A stretch of DNA of 64,000 nucleotides from Linum tenue. Its lineage: Eukaryota > Streptophyta > Magnoliopsida > Malpighiales > Linaceae. The translations under genes and the position numbers were made by a program. Below are positions 42,224 to 53,968 of the stretch, in pieces. The number at the start of each line of letters is the position of its first letter. Within the stretch, counting starts at the first letter, position 1. The DNA is taken from positions 71,425,676 through 71,489,675 of the forward strand of contig CAMGYJ010000006.1 of assembly GCA_946122785.1 (NCBI GenBank). Direction: 5' to 3'. The notes beneath the pieces are model-generated. The model was not told where the DNA came from, did not search any database, and saw nothing but the letters and a program-made list of their open reading frames with translations.

Positions 42224-44604
42224 CTACAACGAGGCAGCTGAACCATTAGCCTTCCTCTCCGCGCCGCCGCCGGTACTATTATCCCACGTCTCCTCCGAGC
42301 TCCTTCCTCCTCCGCCGCCGCCGTACGATCCGGCGGAGCTGGCAGCGGCTGCCGCTGCAGCATAGTCGAAGCCATTGCTATAAGAGGTCAGCAGAGCGGA
42401 GCTGGAGTCCAGGCCCAGACCGAGCAGGTCCAGCGTAGTGGGCCCGAAGGACTGGCTCAGCCCAAGCTGAAGCCCACTTCCAGACTCCTGCTTCGAGTCC
42501 CACTGATGATGATTGCCAATATTCCTATCCTCGGAATGAAAAGGTGCCGGCGCCGGCGCCGGCGCCGACATTTGCAGGCCCAACCCCCGGAGGAACGACT
42601 GATTCGACGTCGTGGCCCCCATTTGAGCAGCTTTCTGGAGCAATGCGGTGGCCGACATCGTCGCCTGGCCGTAGTGATGCCCCGAGCGGTGGCTGTAGTC
42701 TTGAACTCCTCCTCCTCCTCCTCCGCCGGCGGAGGGGGAAGCGAAGTAGAGCGGCGGCGGGGACAAAGAAAGCGACGGTGGCGGCTCGATGATCGCCGGC
42801 ATTGTCGCCGGGAATTCCGCCGGAGTGAATGTCTGGAGCAGATTGGTGAAAGACGAACTCCCCGCCGCCGCCGCCGCCGTCGATGTGGTCGTGGTAGTGA
42901 ATATGCTGGCGAAGACGTTGCTGGTTGAAGTAGTGCACGTGGAGCTCGTGCTGGCAGACGCCGCCGACGCTACGGTGGTCGTCGTCGTCGCCGCCGCTGG
43001 GGAAGGCAGGATCACTGGATTCTCTGCTAATTCTGAAACAAGATAGGAAGTGATGAAATTGAAGAGAGAGAGAGAGAGAGACGCAATCTAAAAAGGGTAC
43101 CGGGGAAAAGCAACAAAGGCAAACATGTGGAGAGCAATAATGGCGTCCTTTCCCCTCAAATCGCACTTCTTTCTCCATTATTGTAATACAGAAAGCAGAG
43201 CAAGAAAGGTAGCTTTTCGAGATCCATGGCCACTCCAATGTCCACTCATTTACTATCCAGTAATTTTACCACTTCGATCAAAAGCAGAAATGAGCAAATC
43301 GAGTTCGACCTGGAACCCAATTCCATTTTCATTGCGGGAACAGTCTGTAACAATCGAGTTGGACTTTGACCTATTTGCTAAGCCTACCCACCACCATTTT
43401 CAGCCATTAATGTATCTTATTCCCCAGCGAAAAATCCAAAGAGAACCAGACAATCAATAAGAGACAAAAAAAAAAAACAGAGGAATATAAAAACTAAAAA
43501 GAGTTAAGTAGGTAGCAGAAGCAGGGAGTGAGTAATTAAAAAAAACAAAGTCAAGTCTCCACTGAATCAGAGGGATGGCAAAATAAGACCTTTGTCTTTT
43601 AATCACTTAACCTCTTGTAACAATCAAAGTTTTTTTATCCATAACTGGCAACTAAGCTGGATATACCTGAGCTTTGGATAGAGTTCCCCGGCGACACCAC
43701 GGTAGTCGACGGTGTAAGTGGTGGCGGCGGTGGCGAAGCCACCCTCACCGCCAACACCGCTGCCGCCGCCGTCTTCTCATCACCATTAGCTGGAAGGTTG
43801 TTCTTCACCGTTTGCACATTCGTCGTGGTTCTTATCGTCTCCTCCGCCAGCGCGTCGCAGAACGCCCGGTGAGTGATAAAGCTGTCTCTCCTAAACCCAA
43901 AATTAAACAACCTAATCAGACAATTAAGCGAAGATAGAGGGAGAATTAATTTAGAATTAAGGCATAGATTAAATCTTTATACCTGGAGAACAAAGTGCCG
44001 CAATCGCATTTATACTCGCGAGTCCCGCAGGTCTTCATGTGAGCTTTCCAGTCGGACTGGACGGCGTACTTCTTCGAGCACCGCTCGCACTTCCATTTCT
44101 TCTCGCCGTGCTTTCTGGAGAAGTGTTTTTTGATCCCGGTCAGGTCGCCGAGGGCTCGGGTCGGGTCGTGGTGGACGCAGGTCGGTTCGGGGCAGACGTA
44201 GACCCGCTTGCGTGGCTCCTTGGTCCCTCTCTGCTTCAGCTTCCACGGCAAGTTGTGGCCTCGCCGGTGGAGCTGCAGGTTCTGGTCCCGCTGAAACCCT
44301 TTGTTGCAGATCTCGCACACGAATCGGTTCGTCGCCATCAATGCCTTGGGCGACAGCGCGATTACTTCCGCTTCTGGATCTGAAATTGCAAAGAGGAAGT
44401 GGTTAATACCAAGAGAAATTGAATTGATTTAAGTGGAGATTTTTTCAATTTGGGGTTCCGGTTCCGACCTGGCATTCCGGGGAGATTCCGCTTCTTCTTC
44501 GTCGTCGACGGCGGTGGCGGCGGAGACGCGAGGTCGCCTAACGAGCACGGGCTGTTCGCTTCGCCGGAAACCGTTATTTGAGAGGAGTTCTCAACCTCCG
44601 CCAT
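42224..44604 (-). CDS. IDD (INDETERMINATE DOMAIN / BIRD) C2H2 zinc-finger transcription factor
   Basis: Four exons on the minus strand, 44604-44469, 44379-43983, 43890-43667 and 43032-42224, with GT-AG introns in phase, encode 521 residues. A basic stretch [10 protein letters not shown] (36-45) precedes the ID domain: C2H2 finger [14 protein letters not shown] near 65, finger 2 [11 protein letters not shown] near 108, C2HC finger [10 protein letters not shown] near 143 and a second C2HC finger [15 protein letters not shown] near 168-190, split by intron 2 as in other IDD genes. The C-terminus has the conserved [12 protein letters not shown] (381-392) and TLDLLGLG (452-459) motifs, which in characterised members bind GRAS proteins or co-repressors. 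Runs of Thr, Ser, Ala, Gly and an APAPAPAP stretch are prominent. Nuclear DNA-binding factor. An upstream in-frame ATG at 44622 would add six residues. Confidence 0.93.
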
Positions 44605-45516
44605 CGATTCACCAACAATCATCGAGTTGCTCAATTGATTTCTAAGCCAGCAAAGTCGGAGGGGAAATCCGGCGATTTTAGAGGACCAACCGCCAGGAGA
44701 GCGGAATCGGAGCAACCGGCGGTTGGTTTTTTTTACCGATAAGTGAGAATTTCAACGGCGAGAGAAAGACGAAAAAGAGGAATGAAGAGTGGAGGAGTAC
44801 GATGATAATAAGCTCAGTTAATGCTCTGTTTGTATGTAGAGACAAAGACAGTCGGTGACTCATCCTCACCGGAGCCTCATCGTGCTTGTTCAGATAAGGC
44901 GGCTGAGTTTCTGTTGATAAGAATCCATCCGCCGGTCAGAGAGAGAAAGTGAGAGTTTGGAGATTTGGACAGAGAAAGGAAAACAACAAAGGAGTTCGGG
45001 AAGAGGAGGGGAAAAGTTAATAAGAAATTCGGGGAGTTAAAAGCGGCGACCTTGAGTTAACCATGGTTAGAGTGGTGCGGTGAATGCATTTTTAACCATG
45101 GTTGAGCTGAGCTGGATGGCTGTTGCCTGTTTGGGAAAAAAATTTGAAAATACAAATATTAAATTTTGAAATAAAATTAATTCGTACAATATAAATATAT
45201 AATACTTTGCAAAATAATTTTCAAATACAAGAGTTTAGAGGAGTTCACTTTAGAATCAAGGAACTAGATAGCTGGTAGTTTGACACTAGAGCGATCCACA
45301 CTGGGTCAGGGCCAAATATTAAGCGAACCACTACTTAATTCACTTTTAGATCCTAAAACCAACTGCTTCAAACTCTTATAATTTGTAATTTTTTGCAAAG
45401 TATTATATTTTGCGAATTTATTTTATTTATCTTCAATTCAATAGTATTTTTTAGTGTGCTAAACTGCTAAGTGTGTGACCTATGCCGCTATGCTTGAGTG
45501 TGTTCTGCATTGAAAA
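44605..45516 (-). promoter_or_regulatory. IDD gene leader and promoter side
   Basis: 44605-45010 is GA/CT-rich (GAGAGAGAAAGTGAGAG near 44940), typical of a plant 5' UTR and core promoter. An inverted pair AACCATGG / CCATGGTT lies at 45059-45105. The part to 45516 is AT-rich without further features. Confidence 0.4.
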
Positions 45517-47015
45517 GGCTAAATTACAAGTTTGGTCACTCAAATTACATAAATCTTTCACGTTTGCCACCCAAATTATTTTTATTTCTTATTGGCCACT
45601 AACTTTATGAATCGTTTCATCGTTAGTCACCGGCTGTTAGTCTCCTTTAGACTCCATTAACGCCGTCAGATTTTTGATGACGTGACAAACGGAATGCTGA
45701 CTAGGCCGTTAACCTAATGACCTGTTAATTTATAAAAAAAAAAATCAATAATGCCTCATTCTCACCATGGCTCCCCGGAAACCCACCGCACCCATGCCAC
45801 TCAGGGAAGAAAATCCTCGGCGTCCTTGTCTCCATTCCATCGCCTTCGCCATCAATCAGCCACCGATGCAAATTCAGCCATCGATCTCCCCTTCCCGTCG
45901 GCGAGGTCCCTGTTACAGCCGCCGTCGAATCCAATTTTCGCTGCGCCACCGTCTTCTTCTCCCACCGTCGCTCGTCGCCGTTTCATCTCATTACTCTCAT
46001 CTCTTCTCCATCAAAACATGGATCAAGATGACGACGACGAGAAGAAGAACGATCTCTACTTCTTCATGCTGCTCAAGACGAGAACCGCCTGGCACGAGTA
46101 AATCGGCAAGGAGTCGTAGACCCCGACGACACCGTCTCCTCGACTCTGAATCGCAATCGGGCCATGCATCGACCATTCGTCACAATGTCCAGCTCCCTCA
46201 GCGTGGTCATGTACCACCACCCCCATCTGAGATGAGAAACCTCCGGCCCCACTCCTGCTTCCAATTGACGTCGTCTCCCCGTCGCTAGCTATGGCTCGGC
46301 TCTCCCCGCTGGAAGTTCTATCAGAGAACACGACCAGATGCTCGATTGTCTGGGGGAGATATCCATGAATTATTTACAACAAAGAGTTGGAGCCGCTACC
46401 GTCTCGCGAAGACCAGTCACTACAACCTCCTCTCCTGATCGTCGTTACAGCCTCCACCGGGAATCCACGCCGTCATTATCGGCCGCCACTAGTGTCGTCG
46501 TCCCCAGTTTCTTCTTCCAGATCTAGGGGAATCTTCCAAAACCAACCCTAAAAATCAAAATCTAAACTCCTTAAACTCGGAATCAAACGAAAACCCTGAA
46601 AGTCAGTAGACAATAAGCATTGAGAAGGAATAGACCATTTACCGTCCGTTCTCTCTATGCCGACGAGAGCAGAGCAGCGGCAAATTGAGATCGAGGGAGG
46701 AGGAGAGTGCAATTTGGGGTTCTTGTGCTGTCTGAGTTTGATAGAAGAGAGAGACAGAGAATATGTCGAGAAGAAGCAAACAGGGGGAAGGAGAATGAGA
46801 AGCAGAGAGGAGGAGGAGGAAGACCGACTAGCCAGCATTTCGTTTGCAACGTCATCAAAAATATGACGCCGTTAACAGAGTATGACGAAAACTAACGGTC
46901 GGTGACTAACGGTGAAACGATTCGTAAAGTTAGTGGCCAATAAGAAAGAAAAGTAATTTGGGTGGCAAACGTGAAAGATTCATGTAATTTGAGTGACCAA
47001 ACATGTAATTTAGCC
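45517..47015. mobile_element. MULE with ~190 bp inverted repeats, Pack-MULE candidate
   Basis: The ends GGCTAAATTACA and its complement start inverted repeats of about 190 bp (45517-45708 and 46825-47015), roughly 90 percent alike by eye and containing TTTGGTCACTCAAATTACAT and TTATTGGCCACTAACTTTA. A perfect 10 bp target duplication GCATTGAAAA lies at 45507-45516 and 47016-47025. The 1.1 kb interior is GC-rich and C/T-biased, unlike its surroundings, with exon-like blocks on both strands but no domain that I recognise. This is what a MULE that has captured gene fragments would look like; no donor gene could be named. Confidence 0.85.
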
Positions 47016-47025
47016 GCATTGAAAA

Positions 47026-50000
47026 TATTTATTTAAAACCAGACCGCCCACGTGGCGCAGGACGTTGCATCCCGACATTTGTAGGGGGCAATCAGACTAG
47101 GCGGTGCTTGTCGTTTTGCGGGGAAAATCATATTCCATCTTCATTTTCTTTTTTCCAAACTTTGAACATTGAAAAGACCAAATCGTCCCTTGCCACGCTG
47201 GATTATTGCGGGAAGGCGGATAATTTTTTTTTTCGTTCAGTTAATTGAGATTTGACTCTCTCACTGTAACAGGCTAACAGCGTCAGGACTCAGGAGGTAT
47301 GACTATATATGATCATTTTTGTTAGTTAGCAAATTAATTATGTCTATGTTGGCTCACCTGCAATATTCTGCTTCGTCAATTATATTAACTTTGTGTATTA
47401 TTATTTACCCAAAAAAAAAACTAAAAACTAAAACCCCAACTAAGCAAAGGAAGGAGCCAAAGAAGCAGGCTGCCTAATCAGAATATGGAGGCGGAGGAAT
47501 TTCCGGCACGAGCAACACGTGTAAGAGGATGAAGCCAAAGCCAAAAGGAAACAGAATCCCGCAGCTTCGTCTTCTACCCAAATATTTTAATCTAATAACG
47601 GAACTGCCACTGTCACCGATCAAAACGACAAGCTCACTCGGTCTTTCCTTCTTTTGCCTCTGCCTTCGCGCGCAAGGAAAGAGTAAATATGAAAAGAAGG
47701 ACAAAAATCACAATGGCATCACTGCGTGAAATCGCTTCTGCCCCAGGGGTATTCCGGTAATAATCTAGTTTCCACGTTTCAGACCTTGGACCTGCTGGTG
47801 GTCTAAACGCTTGACAGGTGGTCCTCAAAGTTTTCTTCGGCTTACAGCCTACTGCAGGCACGTACTCGTTCTGCCTAACAGGAATAAGAGAGAGAGAGAT
47901 GGGCAGGCTCACATGCGGGTGAGCTCCACGGTGGCTCCCGTGGGGCAGCAGGGTTGTGATTGGACGACACGATATTAGTACGGTTGTTGTAGCCAGCTTG
48001 GGAAGCTATCAGGTCCACACTCCACACTAGCCATATGGTGGAAAATGGTTTGAATCCACAATCAGAAGAAAAAAAAAAAAAAATGTGTTGCTTATGGAGA
48101 TTGTGCGGATAACTTAATATTCATACTCTTTTTCATCAATTGTGGGTTGAGGGGGGTAATATTTTATATTTATGTGGGTGCGCGGCGCGGCGGGACGAGT
48201 CGATCTACTCTGATATGTTATTACAAGATATTACACGTAAAATATTAGTTTTTATGATAAAACGAAGGGGAAACGCTTTAAGTATGAAAACTAGTGATAA
48301 AAGAATGGGTAATTAAGTCTAATTCTAACTAGTTGAATAAAATTCAAAATGGGATAAATATAAATAAATATTGTAAGAAATTGAAATAGAATGGATCAAG
48401 AACGGAACGGGACGTGACAGGGCGTGTCAGAAGTATACACTCATATCTCGTCCCACTCTACTGCTGAACGGGTAATACTCTCCCATCAACAGTCAGGTCG
48501 GGTAACCCATCGAAGAGTTCAAATTGTAATTCCTATGGACAGAGCCCACGAAATCAAATTTTTTTTATTTTATAATTCAGATGTTTTCATATTGCAAATT
48601 ATGAATAATTTGAAATAATAACAAATATCAAGCAAAAGGACCTATACTGAAATTTTCTTTTCAAGATGGACAATGATGACATTGTGACAAATTGTTTGGT
48701 TTTCTTTTGTTTATTTTTTATTTTTGTATTTTGGGACATTGCTTCTCACTTGTGAATTGTGATGTGTGTTTGTGTCTAAATCAAAGTCTTAACCTTAATG
48801 ATTTCATATAAATTCAAATCAAATAAATATTTTTAGCAAATATGTCAAACTCTTCAACTTTCCATGTTGTAAATAGTTTTGGTTGCAAGATTTTATATTA
48901 GCTCCATATGTCATTCACACAAGAATTTTGCGAAATAAGTGAAAATTCATTTTGTAATTCTAACTTCAAATTCTCTAGTTGAAAACCAACGATAATACTA
49001 TTAAATCAATCCTAGATTTGCCGTCCTAATTAGATTTTAAGTAATCCAAGTCAACAACTAATTGTGGCCCTTTTGACAAATTCTTTGAACTCTACTTTAT
49101 AGTTTGACATAAAATAGCATTCTTTCTGTAGTTGTACTTTGAATTTAAGTTGATTACGTATCACTAAATTTTTTGGTGGTGAAGTGTCACTAATAATTTA
49201 ATTTTTGAAATTTAAGTCTGATTAAAGAAGTGCAAACTGATTTGGTCTCGACAAATAATGTGGGTTCCCTTTCCGAAATTTTAAATAATTCATGGTGAAC
49301 TAAGCAATGCTGACTACTCAGTACTCATACTCAAATTAGGCGTTAAATAGAAGAAATTAATAGTTCGCGATATAGTGGATAATTATTATAAAATCATTGA
49401 CATATTATTTATAGAATCGTTCATATAGCAAGCTAAGTACACGGTTGAATGAGAAAGCAAGATTTAAAAAGTGTCATCAAAACGAAGTTGGGATTTCACC
49501 ATTCATTCTACCAATATGATCTTTCTAGTTTATTATATTGTGGTTAAAATGTTGAACCAATGAACCACACTTTATGCTTAAAGAGTTCTGATCTTTTTAC
49601 ATGCAACTCTAACAATCATGTGGTTCGCTGCTGGCCATCTGAACTGACGAATAGATCCACTACTACAATTGACTGATGATTCTATTAGTCCGAGCGTCCA
49701 GTCAAATTCAGCTCGAGCTTAATTCACGCCTCAAATTTGAAAGCATTACATTAGAGTGTAGGAATTTGCTATGGTGACTTGCAAGTCACCTTGATTTAGA
49801 GAAATGACCGATCGCTTTTGAAAAATGGTCGACTAGATCTTATTATATCGAGATAAATCAGTTCAAACTTCAGACCTATCCAAAATTTATGAATTTCTCC
49901 CAATTTCCTCTCGGTCTCAAAACGCTTTAGCAAGCTAGACTCCTCCTTTATATTCCTCTTCTCTTCTTCCTCTAAAACAGACCTACTAGTAAATCCATGT

Positions 50001-50410
50001 TGGTGTGTTCATCTCATCTTCAATTCGGCCGACCTACAAACCAAGAGGTTGACTTCTTCAAAGAACGATTAATCATATGGTCATCTAGTCAATGCCAATA
50101 TGTCATAATGCAAAGCCAATTGATCCCGTTGACTTATGTATTTTTTTCTTGAATCCAGAAGACCTGTGGAAATAAGCGATCGATTGTTGTTTTCCTTTGG
50201 TGAAGTTTCGTCGTAAGTGTGTCATATGAAAGTGGTCGACCATTTTATTCAAATCACGATGACTTGGAATCCAGTCAAGTCACCATAGACATACCGTAAC
50301 TCCGTAAGAGTATCATACAAACAAAAATTAGAAGATTGTTATTAGATTTATAATATTCATAATTGAACATTTATCAACAACTAGAGTAATTGGAACATAC
50401 TAGTTCATAA
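47026..50410. other. No gene supported
   Basis: 47420-48010 is less AT-rich and has exon-like text, but no frame on either strand shows a recognisable domain. A poly(A) run is at 48069-48083. From 48100 on the sequence is AT-rich with no repeat ends that I can place. Confidence 0.45.
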
Positions 50411-50665
50411 TATGTTATCAACGTTCTATAAAAAAAATGTTATCAACGCCTTCAATGACCGAGGGGTCTTGTGTTTAAATTCCAATAATGTAACTCCCAA
50501 TATAATGCTAATTACATGGTATTTAGACTTGTGCAAACTTCATGTTAGTATGAGTTTGCTTTCATTTGAGGAGCGTGTTAATAATGATATAAGATCCATC
50601 ATTAAACATCTCTCAACAATTCAAGTTATCGTGAACAACTAGTTCTTGATAAGAGTGTGATAAAT
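50411..50665 (+). repeat. TRIM-like relic
   Basis: TTGTGCAAACTTCATGTTAG, then CTTTCATTTGAGGAGCGTG and TTAATAATGATATAAGATCC correspond in order to the interior, polypurine tract and LTR start of the element at 14367-14480. ACAATTCAAGTTATCGTG and AACTAGTTCTTGATAAGAG follow as the LTR part. The primer-binding site is not preserved. Confidence 0.5.
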
Positions 50666-51096
50666 ATTATTAAAATAAGCCGAACAAAATGTTTTTAACT
50701 ACGAAAAAATTAGTATTAGTCTGAGTACCAATTAAATATGAAGTAGTTGGCAAGATGATCAATTATGCTTTGTTGTCGACCACATAAAGAGTAATAATTG
50801 GTGATGAGTTTGGAGCTTATCTTTCAACGACTATAATTATTCCATCATTCTGGCCAAAACCATGATAAGAAGTGTACATTTGATAGTCATTTTAATAGAT
50901 AAACACTAGAAATAGTTGGAAGGAGGTTAGATATAACATTTATATTGCTATTCGAATCAAATTATGTAGTACTAATATATATTAGTTTCAAAATCATTTT
51001 TAGTGTGCAATATTTCGATCCAGATTAGATCAAACCATAAGAACTGCCGCTCAATTAAAAAAAATATTTCAGAACCAAAGATCGAATTATCATTAT

Positions 51097-51510
51097 GGGT
51101 CGTTTGGATGTGGAAATGTAATACAGTAATTGGACCCAATTACCACATATGGGGTCGTTTGGATGTGGAAATTTGAAAACGTAGGAATTTGTCTGAATTT
51201 CCATGTTTTACAAAACCAAGGAATTGACTTGTGGAAATTGAAAAAAATTCACGTTTGGATAGGGTTTAGTTTTGTGGGAATTGATAGTGTGGAATTTGGA
51301 AAAAGAAGTGAGAAAACGTGGTAATGTCAAATTACTAGGGGGAGGTGTAGTATTCTCAATTACCATGAATGTGGTAATTGAAGCCAATTTCCATGGTCCA
51401 ATTCCCATACCCTTTTTGCTCTCTCAAACGTGGGTTTTTAACCTAATTACTGCATTATGTGGTAATTGGGTCCAATTACTACATTACTGCATTATATTCA
51501 ATCCAATTTG
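51097..51510. mobile_element. Compound MITE with GGGTCGTTTGGATG ends
   Basis: GGGTCGTTTGGATGTGGAAA occurs twice, at 51097 and 51154. GTAATTGGACCCAATTACCA followed by CAT near 51126-51148 is inverted as ATGTGGTAATTGGGTCCAAT near 51450-51475. The arrangement suggests one MITE inserted in, or partly duplicated within, a related one. There is no coding capacity and no target duplication was read. Confidence 0.6.
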
Positions 51511-53968
51511 ATCTGGTTCAAATACCAAATGAATCATGATTTTTTGGCTGTCTCAAAATTGGATCTGATCGACGAGATAGATCGGACCACCTTGGAGGCT
51601 GTTTGTGTCGAGAAGGGGAAAATGAATTGACATAAAACAAGATGAGGGGAAAGAATGGCCGAAAGGCGAAGTTAATACAACTATAGTTTTGATGTATAGA
51701 TATTTAACTATATATAGCAAGATCCTCTGGTGTTTTCTTCCTTTCTATTTATCTCACCACACCCAGGGGTGTGATGTTGACAATTGACATTTAATTACAT
51801 GAAGAATTGCAATAGTTAGGTTTAGTGGCACCACTCTCATCACAATTTCATTAAATTACACATTCGTTGTAACCTTATAAGAGATAGATGCAATGGGTAT
51901 AACAACCCAAATAGGTGATGCCATGATATTCCCGATATTTTAATTATTTTTCCCACTAAGGAAGTACTAAATGGATAGTTATTGGTACCGTAAAAAAACG
52001 AATAGTTGTTAATGTCACCTAGTTATTAAACTAAATGAATCACAGATGGAAAATTTCTAGTATATCATATTCGTTAGCGAAATTGGATTTACATATTTGT
52101 AATTTTAAAAGGTTCTTGTTTATTGTAACTTGGTGGGTACGGCAATGGGTATAATAACAACCCAAATAGTTATGTAATTTAAGAGTACAAAGAACATTGA
52201 AATGCTTTTCTTGTTCCAGTTTTCAACATGAAGTTGAAAGTGCCCCTCCTGGAAGGGGATATCTTGCTCAAAAAGAAAATAAAACATGAAGTTGAAAATG
52301 ACGAAGAAAGAAAACCCAAAAAGATTTTTGGGTTTTGAGGCAGTTGAGCATTGAGGACTGCTAGCCCTAGCTAACAACAACAAAAACACAATCACCCAAC
52401 AAGAGCAAAGAAGGAATGAGGGCAGATGAGAGGAATGTCAGATGGAGAAAGATGCTGCAGGTTGAGATATCGGGAAGAATTGGGCCATTATTCATCATGC
52501 ATATATTATATGTTTGGTTAAAAGGCAAGAATGGTATATACAACCAATAATGTCAAACCAATAAAGCTTTGAAAGTGAAAAAAAAAGAAAGAATGAAAGA
52601 AGAATTGATTGATGGGTAGTACTCCAGTAATCATCAGCCATTTGATAAATTTGGCCTTTCTTTTGGCCTTATGAGTTGAGGCCATTCGTTTTGGTTTGTT
52701 GTCTTTTGTTGTATTGTTCTTGCTTTTTGCCCTTATTCCTGATTCCCGGTAAAAGCAAGCAGCTTTTGATGAATCTTGACGAGTACCCATCCCATTTTCT
52801 GTTCCACTTACATTTATCTCACTTCTCCTGCTAAACAGTGTACAGAACTTCATGTCTAGCAGTGTGTTAAAACAGAACGAGAAATCGACAATATAACGAT
52901 ATTCTCATGACTTCCAGTCAACGACATATAATCTATCTTCGAGTCCTACTAATAAATTGAAACCCCTTTCTTTGTATGGATACATCCATACATGGGATTT
53001 TATGCTGTTAACAGCTAAAACAGCCATAATTACTATTTAGGAGGGACGTCCATTGTCACCATTATTTCCACACTGCCAGTAGATGGTATTTGAGGTTACA
53101 ATAATGCAACACAAAGTTGTAGAGAGACAGAGAGAGAGAGAGAGAAGAGAGTATCAATAGGATGAAATGAACCCTATTTTACGGCAAAGCATAGTAGTGC
53201 TTGTTGAGTGCACGAGTCAATTGCTATCTAATCTAATCCATATGTATTTTATAGTGTTGGAGACTTGAGAGAATAGGCACAAGGCAACCTTTTGGCCACT
53301 CTCTCCCATCCTCTTCTCAATTATCGACTTCTTATCTCAGCACAAAGAATTATGCAACCCACTTGATAGGGACTAAAAAAAGATTTTGTCAAACTGAATA
53401 AATGATTGATTCACTAATTCTGTGGTGGCAACGAAAATTAGAAAACGAAATGGCAAGTGAACAAGGCATTAGAAACTCGATTAGGAAAATGCGGGAAAAG
53501 CTTTCGAGATTGGTGACATGTTTTGGAGAGCACAATAGTAGAGAACTCCTAGCTAGTGATAGTGAATACTCAAAACGACTCTCTTTCTTGCATAAAAAAA
53601 AAAATCAGTTCAAAGAAATTTAAAAAATACGTATAGTAGTCAGCCATAGGTATTTGACTATTTTAGTTTTTTCTGTCCAAAGAACGATAGATTCCACCAT
53701 TTCAACATGCTGAAAAAAGCTGACAAGAAGGAAAGCGAAACGCAAGCTATAAAACGACAATGCTAGTGCAAAAACAGCGACTGCAATGCTCGGCCGAACA
53801 ACAGCTAATTCGGATTCATACTACAACGACTTTTCTTTCTGTATATGCAGAAATGGGAAGAGAACCTTTGAGGGGGGAAGAAAAACAACACAGAGAAAAA
53901 AGATGTGTGACATACGTATGTATGTATGCATGCATGTAGTATATGTACGAACGTACGACGTATTTCGT
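51511..53968. other. No gene supported; microsatellite
   Basis: AT-rich, with a GA microsatellite at about 53117-53150. Short frames in 52120-52850 have no recognisable domain. 53640-53968 is the downstream side of the DUF4091 gene and contains a TATG/CATG run (GTATGTATGTATGCATGCAT near 53915). Confidence 0.5.

Noticed and set aside
42506..43238. Long frames opposite and out of phase with the IDD last exon
   Set aside because: High GC and triplet repeats keep other frames open; only the minus-strand frame with the IDD motifs fits the splice phases.
47474..47912. Overlapping frames on both strands in a GC-richer patch
   Set aside because: No domain, no consistent exon structure; left as unassigned.
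52440..52800. Possible microRNA-like text (AAGATGCTGCAG, TGATGAATCTTGA)
   Set aside because: It resembles parts of known plant microRNAs only loosely and no matching hairpin arm was found.
52120..52853. Minus-strand frames with a hydrophobic start, considered as small secreted peptides
   Set aside because: No conserved peptide motif (CLE, RALF, EPF or others) and no signal cleavage context that I trust; composition is AT-driven.
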